Source of the DNA: Zea mays
Taxonomy: Eukaryota > Streptophyta > Magnoliopsida > Poales > Poaceae
DNA length: 64,000 nt
NCBI RefSeq assembly: GCF_902167145.1
Contig: NC_050104.1
Span: forward strand, 5,416,001 to 5,480,000
Direction of reading: 5' to 3'
Numbering within the stretch: the first letter of the stretch is position 1; each line of letters opens with the position of its first letter. Made by a program: the position numbers and the translations under genes. Under the pieces are notes generated by a model that saw nothing but the letters and a program-made list of their open reading frames with translations, had not been told where the DNA came from and did not search any database. This document shows, one piece after another, positions 12,534 to 20,826 of the stretch.

Positions 12534-12545
12534 GCTCTGATACCA
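12534..12545 (-). other. TRIM primer-binding site
   Basis: The minus strand reads TGGTATCAGAGC, the exact initiator-tRNA-Met complement, two bases inside the 5' LTR. The remaining internal 26 bp end in the purine tract AAGAAGGTGGGAA. Confidence 0.93.
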
Positions 12546-12547
12546 GA

Positions 12548-12830
12548 TGATACACCCAGCCCAGGTGGGGTTGGCCAAGGCCCAACAAGTTAGGGTTGCC
12601 TGGAGCCCAACAGTTCATTAAGCACACCCAACTCAGGAAAAGGCCCAATCGCCCTAAAAGACTAGTCCAATGGGGGAAGGGTGGCTCTCCCTTTTAAAGT
12701 GGCTCCCTCCTCCCAAGTTAAGCAAGGTAGGATAATTCTAAGGCTCACACGGTCGCCGTCCGACTACAATTGGGCCAACTGGACCAGTTGTGTCTTTGCC
12801 AACGGGTAATAGTGGAGGATGTCCTCATCA
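12548..12830 (-). repeat. TRIM 5' LTR (element C)
   Basis: Minus-strand 5' LTR, TG...CA ended. It has a 9-bp duplication-like insertion near 12780-12790 compared with the other LTR. Confidence 0.93.
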
Positions 12831-13001
12831 AGGGGGGCCAAGTACCAGAGAGAAGTTGATAGTGCTACACATCATGAAGGCAAATAACATACAGATAAGT
12901 TCCAGTTTCAACTCCATTAAACGGTTCTTAAAGTATATTACACAAAATCAAAAGTTATTACACTCGCTTCCCAGCGGAACCCTTACTTTGTCTCTACTAC
13001 T

Positions 13002-13640
13002 CTACAAGTCATCAGTAGGGTCGCGCTGGAAGCGCTCGGCCACCAGCTCCACGACGTCTTGTACGCTCTCCCGGGCGGCGTCTTCTGTGGCGGCCACCGG
13101 ACCAGCGATCACCGGCTCCAAAGATATGGCTGGGTCGTGACCCTGGAAGCACGTCAAGACGTATCCAATCACCGCCCGGCAGAGCTTGCCGCCCTCTGCC
13201 TCTAGGCGGGCACCAAGAATCTGGTCCAGGCGATCAGCGGCGGAGTCCAGCACTAGGAGCGCGTCGGAGATAGACGTCGGCAGCTCCGACACCAGGATGG
13301 GGCTCATCCCTAGCGGCACCAGTGTCGTGCTCGCCTCGCCGGCCCATGCGGCGATGCGCTGGACCCCGGCGCGGTGCTCCGCCTGAAGATCTTCAAGGGC
13401 CCTCCTGGTGGCCTCCACCGCCTGGGGGCCCGGTGCCGCCTGTGCCGCGTTGAACTGGTAGATCCGCTCCTCCAGCTTCCTCTCCTCTTCTGCTTCGAGC
13501 TCATGCTCGGCCAGCATCTCGCCTCGTCGGGTGAGCATGTCTTCCCAGAAGGTGAGATCCGTCTCTCGCCTGGCGAGATCCGTCTCCCGCCTATCCAAGG
13601 ACCGCTCCTTCGCCTTAAGGTTCTCCTCGGCGAGGGCGGT
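13002..13640 (-). pseudogene. Element A antisense gene, 3' part (C-terminal coiled coil)
   Basis: On the minus strand an open frame enters at 13640 (after insert D is removed) and stops at 13002. Residues such as LDRRETDLARRETDL show heptad repeats rich in Arg, Glu and Leu. A more globular tail follows (GMSPILVSELPTSISDAL...DRLDQILGARL...). It is the C-terminus of the antisense protein whose N-terminus is at 35521-37101. It converges on pol. Function is unknown; the architecture suggests a structural or self-associating protein. This portion has no stop. Confidence 0.8.
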
Positions 13641-13645
13641 GTCGC

Positions 13646-14473
13646 GAGGGCAGCAGTGGCGTCAGACGGAGGCACAAGAGAAGAAGGGGACTCTACCGTC
13701 GGACTCCAGCACCAGAGAAGAAGGGGAGGGTAGCAGCACCGTCGGATGCCAGCACCGAAGAAGAAGGGGAGGGCAGCCGTCGGGCACCGGCACCGGAGAA
13801 GGAGAGGGCAGTCGTCGGACGCCGGCACCAGAGAAGAAGGGGATGGTAGCTGTCGGACGCTGGACGTCCAGAGATCAGGAACTCGTGATTCGTTACCGCC
13901 CTTATGCATTTGACTAAATATTATGTTGTGGGCGAAGACATATGCACAAATCTGTTTCAAACTAATTGGTCAATGCAGCAACCTATGTAGTCTTCTAGTC
14001 ATTAGGTCTTGAGTGCAATCTATGTTATGACTTTAATTTTTTCTATTTTTTATTTAACTATTTCTATTCTAAAATCTTAACTAACGTGATACATAGCATG
14101 AGAATTGAGGATAATAAAAATATCAAATCAAAATAATATTTTCTTATTTAACTATAGCGATAATCGTATCAAACTAATAAAAATATATTACAACTAATTT
14201 GTGTTCTAATATTAAATGTTACTAGCAACACATATTAATTGTTGCCACATCATAGTTAATCAATACATTCCGCTAGCAACACACATTAAGTGTTGTCGCA
14301 CCCTATTTAAACAACGAATGGTGCTAGCAACACATATTAAGCGTTACCACTCATCTACTAACTTAACGGATGATGCTTGCAACACATATTAAGCGTTGTC
14401 TGCTATTTTTTACAACGCATAAATGCATGTGTTGCTGCGGATGCGATTCTATAGGGGGGTTTGTGTTGTAGTG
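13646..14473. mobile_element. Element D: 828-bp insert with one CACTA-like terminus
   Basis: The insert interrupts the antisense gene of A. Removing it together with one copy of the flanking gtcgc (13641-13645 and 14474-14478; at least gtc is duplicated) restores the coiled-coil frame. The right end reads TTTGTGTTGTAGTG, the reverse complement of a CACTA-type terminus (CACTACAACAC). Inside it, subterminal units 'agcaacacatattaagcgttg' recur about four times (14220-14405). The left half (13665-13860) is a GC-rich tandem repeat of 'gtcggacgccggcacc...agaagaaggggaggg'. The left terminus lacks a matching CACTA inverted repeat, so class is tentative. Confidence 0.55.
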
Positions 14474-14478
14474 GTCGC

Positions 14479-15161
14479 TGGCCTTGCCCTCGAGCTCCTG
14501 CTGCCACTTTTGCAGCCTCTCCACAACCTTGGTCTGATGGACCCGCTAGGCTTCCAGGGTCTAGTTCAGGGCACTCAGCTTGGCCTGGTATTCTGTTGTG
14601 AGGGCCTCCCGCTGAGACACGGCCTCCTCCCTCCTGGTCACCTTCTTCTCCCTCCGGGACGTCTCCAGCTCCCTGGCGCACACCTTCTGGAGGTCCCTCT
14701 TGTACTCGTTGCAGTCCCGCTCGAGTTGGGACTGCTCGGAGATGAACTGGCGGGACGCCATCTTGGTGCGCTCCTCCAGTTGGGTGCGCCAGTCGCTGAG
14801 GCGCTGGTGCTCAGCCTCAAGCGCCTCCCACTCCCGCAAAATTGTTGCCCCAGTGTCGCTAAGGACCTGGTGGGTGCGGGACAGCATACGGGGGAGGGGG
14901 ACTGGCGCAGCTTCTTGCTCGGCACCAGACCGGAGCCGTCGCCCGAATACCACCTCCATCTCCTCTGGAGTAGACGGAGGGTTGGAGCTGGACGCGCCTC
15001 CTGTGTCACCCCCAGTGTCCGGAGGGGGCGCGGATCTTCCAGCTGGCGCCTCCTCCGCCGCTGCGACGCCACCCGATGCTGGTGCCGCTGCCGCCGGATC
15101 CTCGACTGGGGCATGGGAAACTGCTGGCGCTGTCTTGGCAGTAGCTGGAGGGCGGATCGCC
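14479..15161 (-). pseudogene. Element A antisense gene, middle part
   Basis: Minus-strand frame between insertions E (right) and D (left). A low-complexity Ala/Pro/Ser-rich linker (about 15160-14960) leads into a long coiled coil (REWEALEAEHQRLSDW, LERDCNEYKRDLQKV, TRREEAVSQREAL). Two TAG codons break it (14561-14563 and one 12 bases further on), the first at a Gln position. The frame continues exactly into 13640 once D is removed, and into 35525 once E is removed. The + strand ORFs over this stretch are shadows. Confidence 0.8.
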
Positions 15162-15794
15162 TGTCGGTGTTTTGGGTCCGACCGCACACCCGGGGTTGCC
15201 CCTCGAGGTGTTTCTAGGAGTAGGACGGTGTCGACGACTGTAGCAAAATGGTTCGTGCCGATCGCACGAGGGACAGTGGACAAGATTTACAGGTTCGGGC
15301 CGCTTAGAGACGCGTAACACCCTACGTCCTGGTGAGTATGTTTGGTGAACGTGGTTACAAGAGGGCTCTCTGGATTGAAGACACAGAGAGTTGATGTGGG
15401 TGGCTAAGTAAGATAGGGTCGATCGTTCTGAAGGGGTGCCCCCTAGGCCTTATATACTCGACCGTGGGGCAGTACACGTGGATATGATAACAACAAGTAG
15501 CTAAAAGGTAGTGAACCTCTTGAGTTTATCCCTACGTAACCCTCGCCGACTTATCCTCGCATGGCTCCGTTGCGTGGGGGCTTCAGCGCGGGAAAGTCGG
15601 GTCTCTGTTGCGATTTACTCGCTCGACATTGTGGGCCATCCGGGCATTCTCCAATCCGGTCTCACGTCGCTCTGCTTTGTTGGTTGTTTCTCCCCAGGCC
15701 CACGAAAGAATGACCTTACGATTTATTGGGCCCTTGGGCCTTTCGTGAGGTCTTTTACTCCTTTAGTGGACCCGGGGGATATCTATCCCCCACA
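15162..15794 (-). repeat. 3' LTR of element E
   Basis: The + strand reads TGTCGGTGTTTTGGG...ATCCCCCACA. It is near-identical to 34888-35520. The terminal 20 bp contain the palindrome GGGGGATATCTATCCCCC. Plus-strand ORFs here (for example at 15511) also occur in the other LTR and have no coding signal. Confidence 0.95.
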
Positions 15795-15812
15795 AGCCCC
15801 CGATCTTTGGGT
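15795..15812 (-). other. Polypurine tract of element E
   Basis: The minus strand reads AAAGATCGGGGGCTTG immediately before the LTR start TGTGGGGG. Related 'TCGGGGGCT' stretches recur at about 16000 and 16182. Confidence 0.8.
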
Positions 15813-16771
15813 TAATTTAGAAGTAATCAGCCCAAAGATCCCAGGTCCAACTTGCGGGTGTTTTGAAGAAGAACATCTTCCTGCTGTCTTCTCTTGCTCC
15901 GATCACTCATTTGACTGACGCTTAGTTTCATGCTTGTGCCTTAAAGGTCGGCATTTCAATTTTGTAGGATTCTGAACTTCATTGGGTGCACCTGGGTGTA
16001 GCCCCCGAGCTTTGAGTAAATTTTAGAAAACAATCTACTCGAAGGTCTTCCCCAGAAATTATCTTCATTTGTGCTCCTGCACCTTGGTTGAGGGTTGGTC
16101 TTTTAATCTTGTCCCACGCCTTAGAAGTCGGCACTATTTCGGCTTGGAATGATAATCCATGGGGTGCACCCAATGGGTGTAGCCCCCGACCTTCAAATGG
16201 ATTTTTTAAGGATAATCCATTCGAAGGTCTTCCTTTCGTGCCTCTTTGCTGAAAATTATCTCTTTCGTTTGTAGAAATTGGCATGAAGCTATTTGCATTA
16301 CGCTTTGGAGGTCAGCATTATGTCATCAATATTTTGCTGCAGAGGTCAGCATATATTTTGTCTTTAGCAGCCAAGTTTGCAATCCATCCATATCTTGCTA
16401 GGTAGTGCAATTTATTTGCTTCTGCGACTGATTGGACGTTTGATGGACGTTCTCTGTCTAGTCTTCACGTCGCTTCTGTCGGCCATATATTGTACTTCGC
16501 TGGCTATATTTGGCTTTCCTCTGATCCTTACTGATATCTCATTTTTGTCTTGAGGTATTCACTGCGCGCCCTGCACAGATGTGACCGTTTTGAATAATAT
16601 ACTGATAATTCCTGGGCGTCCCCCCCAATGGGTGTGGGCAAGGGACGGCTTGGTACGCTGAGTGTTTTAGCCGGCTGCTTCTGAGTAGTAATGTGATGGG
16701 ACGGCGAGTGTAATCATATCCTTTGCGCTGTTGACTGGAGTCCCAATGGGTGTGCTGCTTGTGTTGTCACT
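15813..16771. other. Element E non-coding region between PPT and antisense gene
   Basis: About 950 bp without a convincing ORF. It holds two diverged modules that each pair 'gggtgtagcccccga' with 'cgaaggtcttcc' (about 15990-16055 and 16170-16235), plus later 'caatgggtgtg' repeats (16628, 16744). It probably contains the promoter and leader of the antisense gene at 16772. An N-terminal domain of the type seen in A, F and I is not visible and may have been lost here. Confidence 0.6.
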
Positions 16772-18593
16772 GTGGAAGATGAGGAGGAAGAAAATAAGGC
16801 TCCTTTAACTCGGAAAAACAGTCGGCAGTTCATCGCCAGCGGTGAAAGTAGTGGAGTTCCTTCTCCTGCTTTGTCTGCCCTCATTGGTCTGCAAGAACTG
16901 TCCCTGGCCAACTTTGATCAAACTCTCGAGGATATGGTCCCAGAGGACTTGCTATCAGAGCCAGTGGATGATGATGCAACGGAGGCTTGCGCTGCCGTGC
17001 CTGATGCTGGGTTGAGGTCATCTTGTGCCTCGTCGACCTTAGAGCGCGATCTCGAGGGTCGGGATGCTGACTTGGATTGTCCTGGTCCCATGGAAGTGGC
17101 TGAAGGCCCGTCAACCTTAGAGGTGGTTACTGCGGAGAGTTTGGACCTCAAGAATGGTGCTGACACATGCCCAGCCCCCGAGGATGTCGCCGGGGATGAC
17201 TTAGCTCGGGTGAAGAGTGTAAGCCACTGCCCAGCCCCCGAGGGTGCTGCCGGGGATGATCCGGCTCAAGTGGGCAGTGCCAACTATGACCCAGCCCCTG
17301 AGGGTGCCCAAGCAGGGTCTCCTTCCTGCACTTCCATGGACGTTCACGCGGGATCACCTCCACACTCTGGCTGCATGGTGGTAGCCCAAACTTTGGACCA
17401 GGGAGTCGCTTTAGAGGGCAGCGTCCCCGTTGATCGGGCGTTTGGCTCTGTTGAAGGCACTGAGCTGATTCCTACTGGTTCGTTGCAAGCTGCTTCGGGT
17501 GGTGGCCTTGCGTCTGGTTATCAGCTGGTTTCTCCTGATTTGGGGATCCCTTCGTTCTTTTCCAACCTCCAGGTACTGTGCTGTATTTTAGCTTGTTCTT
17601 TATGTTGCATGAACTTTTGTCATTATGTTCATCTGTTCTTCTCATCAGGCTTTGGTGGATGGGATGGCCAGCCAGCTGAGATTGCAGGGTGCTTCCGTCC
17701 CAGAAGTGGCTTCGTCTCTTGCGTGTTGGAATCCAGTGTCACTTCATCGTCGTGTATCCGAGTTGGAGGCAACTAACGCCGGTTAGTGCCCTTTTTCTTC
17801 TCTTCGCCTTTGTTGTGGACTGTTTTACCTTCTGACCTCGTTTTGTTTGATTACCTCTTGCTAGGAATGACACGGCAGATTGCAATTCTTGAGGAAAAAC
17901 ATTCCCGAGTTCAGGCTGAAATGGTTCAACGGTGCGCTGACTTCGAGGAGAAGTACTCTCAGAGCCAAACTGAACTAAATCAGGTCTCCGCTGCCTTGGA
18001 TGACGCCAATGCCCTGAGTTCTTCTCTTCATGCTCGGCTTGACTCTGAAAAGGTAACTTACAAAACTGTGCCTTGCCTTGCTATGCTCCTATTGCTTGCT
18101 TGGTTTCTGAAGGAGTTGATTTTTGTTTGCAGGAAGAAAACGTATCCTTGCTGCTTCTCGTGACAATCTTGACAGATTGTATCGTGATTCTAGCAACTCG
18201 CTGTCAATCTTGGAGAGGAGTCACCGCTTTACAATGGAGGAACTGGACAATCAACGTTGTAAGCTGCAAGAATCTGCGGACGAAGTGACCCGCCTTAAGC
18301 AATTGATATCAGCGAAGGATGCCACCATCAAAGAACTCCGAGCTTCCAAGAAATCCATTGCCCAGGAGTTAGAGGCTGCTCGGCTGACTGCTAAAGTTGC
18401 CGAAGAAACTGCTGCTACTCTCAAAGCCCAGCGCGATAAAGCCATGGACAAGGCTATTCGGGCTGGACGAATCTTAATGAGGAGACCCGGTGTGGTTGTT
18501 CCTGAAGACATAAAGGCTGACGTGAATGCTGCCCCTGATTCCTCGAGTCGCCCTTCTTCGTCGGTCGCTCCTGAGAAAGATATTGCGAAATAG
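16772..18593 (+). pseudogene. Element E antisense gene: linker plus coiled-coil protein, 4 exons
   Basis: Readable exons: 16772-17572, 17649-17781, 17865-18052 and 18133-18593. All three introns (76, 83 and 80 bp) have GT...AG ends, and phases match at each join. Exon 1 is acidic and holds three imperfect repeats around CPAPEGAAGDDPA. Exons 2-4 form a coiled coil (MTRQIAILEEKHSRVQAEM, RSHRFTMEELDNQRCKL). A one-base loss near 18150 shifts exon 4 relative to exon 3, so the gene is broken. It lies opposite E's gag-pol and converges on it. The junction after FFSNLQ matches intron positions in F and I. Function is unknown. Confidence 0.78.
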
Positions 18594-18790
18594 AGAAACA
18601 TTTTGCGTGCTCTGAGCGCGCGGTTAGCATGATCGAGTATTTGTTAGAGGACATCGGTTTATCATTCGAATGACATAATTACTCTCTTTATTGTATCAAA
18701 ATTTATTGGTTCGTAAATTTGTGGTAATGACGCATGATGATTATGAAATTTGTTTGCGGGATATAGAAGTCATCCCCTGAATTACATAGA
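18594..18790. other. Intergenic spacer in E
   Basis: About 200 bp of AT-rich sequence after the antisense gene stop; likely its 3' untranslated region. No ORF. Confidence 0.6.
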
Positions 18791-19326
18791 CGCGAGTATG
18801 TTGCACCGACTTAAGCCGCCACTGACTTTAGCCGATAGCTCCGTTAGTAGGGTATAGTGGTCACCCCGAGTTAAGTAAGCATGAGCATGTTGCACCTGCC
18901 TTAAGTCGTTGCCGACTTAAGTTGATTGCTCCGTTTGTAGGGCATAGTGGTCACCCCAAGTTAAGTAAGCGTGAGCATGTTGCACCGCCTTAAGTCGTTG
19001 CCGACTTAAGTCGATTGCTCCGTTTGTAGGGCATAGTGGTCACCCCGAGTTAAGTAAGCGTGAGCATGTTGCACCGCCTTAAGTCGTTGCCGACTTAAGT
19101 CGATTGCTCCGTTTGTAGGGCATAGTGGTCACCCTGAGTTAAGTAAGCGTGAGCATGTTGCACCGCCTTAAGTCGTTCCCGACTTAAGTCGATTGCTCCG
19201 TTTGTAGGGCATAGTGGTCACCCCGAGTTAAGTAAGCGTGAGCATGTTGCACCACCTTAAGTCGTTGCCGACTTAAGTCGATTGCTCCGTTTGTAGGGCA
19301 TAGTGGTCACCCCGAGTTAAGTAAGA
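18791..19326. repeat. Tandem repeat in E, six units of 89-90 bp
   Basis: Units begin near 18791, 18881, 18970, 19060, 19149 and 19238. The last four are almost identical and the first is most diverged. Each unit contains the inverted repeat CTTAAGTCG-ttgc-CGACTTAAG, able to form a hairpin, and 'gtagggcatagtggtcaccccgagttaag'. The array lies between the 3' ends of the convergent integrase and antisense genes. Confidence 0.95.
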
Positions 19327-19433
19327 ATGCAAGTCAATCGTAAATGAGCTGAGTATCTTTGAAATCTCTCTTTATTGATGACATATTTCCACTTTACAGA
19401 ATACATTGTCGCCCTAGCAGTTTTGAAATACAG

Positions 19434-20197
19434 CTAGGGATAAAACTTTCTGAGGTGCTCTATGTTCCAGGAGTTCCCAACTTCTGTGCCGTCCATCTGA
19501 GTGAGGCGATACGATCCGGGCCGAGTGACTTCTGCTACTATGAAGGGTCCTTCCCATAAGGGTGATAACTTGTGCCGTCCCTCCCCCGTTAGAATTCGGC
19601 GGAGGACGAGGTCTCCTACTGAAAAGAACCGTTGCCGTACAGCCTTGTCGTGATAGCGCCTTAGAGTCTGCTGGTACCGTGCTGATTGGATTACCGCATT
19701 CAGCCGTTCTTCCTCAAGTACATCGATGTCCTCCAGCCTGGTGGCCTCAGCTTATGCTATGCTTTCGAAGATCAACCTTGGCGCCCCAAACTTGAGATCA
19801 GCAGGTAGCACTGCCTCCGACCCATAGACCATGAAGAAAGGAGTGTTTCCATGCAGGGCTCGGCTAGGTTGGGTTCTTAGCCTCCAAACAACATAAGACA
19901 ATTCTCTTATCCACTTTCCTGCGAATTTTTCATTCTTATCGAAGACCTTTTTTCCTGAGTGCCTCCAATATCATTCCGTTGGCTCGCTCAACCTGCCCGT
20001 TGGTTCTTGGATGTGCTACAGATGCGTACTTGATCTGAATGCTCTTTTGCTCGCAGAAGTCGAAGAATTCTGAACTGGTGAAGTTGGATCCTAAGTCAGT
20101 GATGATGCTGTTTGGTATCCCGAACCTGAATATTATGTCTTGTATGAATTCCACGGCTTTAGCAGAGGTTAAAGAAGCAATGGGCTTGAACTCTATC
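19434..20197 (-). pseudogene. Element E integrase, C-terminal part (beyond F)
   Basis: The minus strand continues the integrase core interrupted by F: RFGIPNSIITDLGSNF holds the second catalytic Asp and RTNGQVERANG the catalytic Glu. A frameshift follows in a run of A/T near 19945. The C-terminal domain (FSVGDLVLRRIL, WEGPF) ends with EHLRKFYP and a TAG at 19434-19436. A TAA near 19752 also breaks it. Together with 29588-32015 this gives a complete but damaged integrase. Confidence 0.88.
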
Positions 20198-20782
20198 TGT
20201 TGGGTCTATGCTTCGTCGCCGAAGGTCTTCTAGGAAGAAGCGGCTTTCGGCTGAAGCTGCTTGTGTGAGATGGCCGAAGGTTCCTCTTCATGGAGCTTCG
20301 GTATTACAAACCGACTTAAGGATAGAATGACCTTTTAGTCCATAAAGGTCTGGGTCAATGTTGTAAACTTTTATGAGGGGCATAATTGTAATTCCTCACA
20401 GGCTGTGTCCTGTGCCTATAAATAGTGAACAGTATTCCTTTACTGTTCACGGATTTTTGGCGATGGTAATCGCATCTTTCGGGAATCAATCTTTGTCAAG
20501 GCAGAGGTATAATTGTATTCAGTAATTCAATATATTAAATAAATATGATTTAATTCGTCTATGATTCATTTATCTTTTCATACCCTTTATTTTATGTTAT
20601 CTTATATCATTTATTAGAATTTAATTACGAAGACTTAACCTTCGTAATTATATTCTCATCAACCTTCGTCCATGGCTCATTATCCTCAAGGGAATATTGT
20701 TTCATGGGCGAAGGGCGTTAACATTTAACATTTTATGTTGCCTTGTTCTTAATTCATAGCATTTGAGAACAAGTCCCCAACA
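20198..20782 (+). repeat. 5' LTR of element F
   Basis: 585 bp, TGTTGGGTCTAT...AAGTCCCCAACA. Differences from the 3' LTR seen by eye: one base each near 20214, 20404 and 20638. Confidence 0.96.
20417..20424 (+). promoter_or_regulatory. TATA box and adjacent hairpin in F LTR
   Basis: TATAAATA is followed at once by a perfect inverted repeat GTGAACAGTA-ttcctt-TACTGTTCAC (about 20425-20450). The same arrangement is in the 3' LTR (TATA 29222-29229). A similar hairpin follows the TATA box of element I. The stem would lie at or near the 5' end of the transcript. Confidence 0.7.
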
Positions 20783-20783
20783 T

Positions 20784-20801
20784 TGGCGCCCACCTCCGGT
20801 G
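20784..20801 (+). other. Primer-binding site of element F
   Basis: TTGGCGCCCACCTCCGGTG starts directly after the LTR. The TGGCGCC core is usual for grass Gypsy PBSs; I do not assign the exact tRNA. Confidence 0.75.
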
Positions 20802-20826
20802 AACTCACTTCCACTTTTTTGAGCTG

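Larger units (their letters stand above)
12234..12830 (-). mobile_element. Element C: TRIM (miniature LTR retrotransposon)
   Basis: Two direct repeats (12234-12507, 274 bp; 12548-12830, 283 bp) flank only 40 bp. On the minus strand the order is LTR (TGATGAGGAC...GTGTATCA), PBS TGGTATCAGAGC, a short linker, polypurine AAGAAGGTGGGAA, then the second LTR. Perfect target-site duplications agggg (12229-12233 and 12831-12835) flank it. It has no coding capacity and must be mobilised in trans. The LTRs differ mainly by a 9-bp insertion in the right copy. It sits in the post-pol region of element A. Confidence 0.95.

Noticed and set aside
12534..12545. Part of a tRNA gene
   Set aside because: Only the 12-base primer-binding match is present; no cloverleaf or A/B boxes. 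The same holds for 1586-1597 and 59321-59332.
14423..15317. Plus-strand ORFs of 264 and 205 codons
   Set aside because: They are antisense shadows of the GC-rich coiled-coil gene on the minus strand.
16772..18593. Captured host gene inside element E
   Set aside because: Its position, orientation, coiled coil and intron position match the antisense genes of F and I, so it is an element gene, not a random capture.
18791..19326. Evenly spaced repeats resembling a CRISPR-like array
   Set aside because: Units are 89-90 bp with no unique spacers; whole units are duplicated, so it is an ordinary tandem repeat inside a plant retrotransposon.
19562..19795. Plus-strand ORF of 77 codons over the integrase C-terminus
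   Set aside because: Shadow of the minus-strand integrase, which shows clear family motifs.
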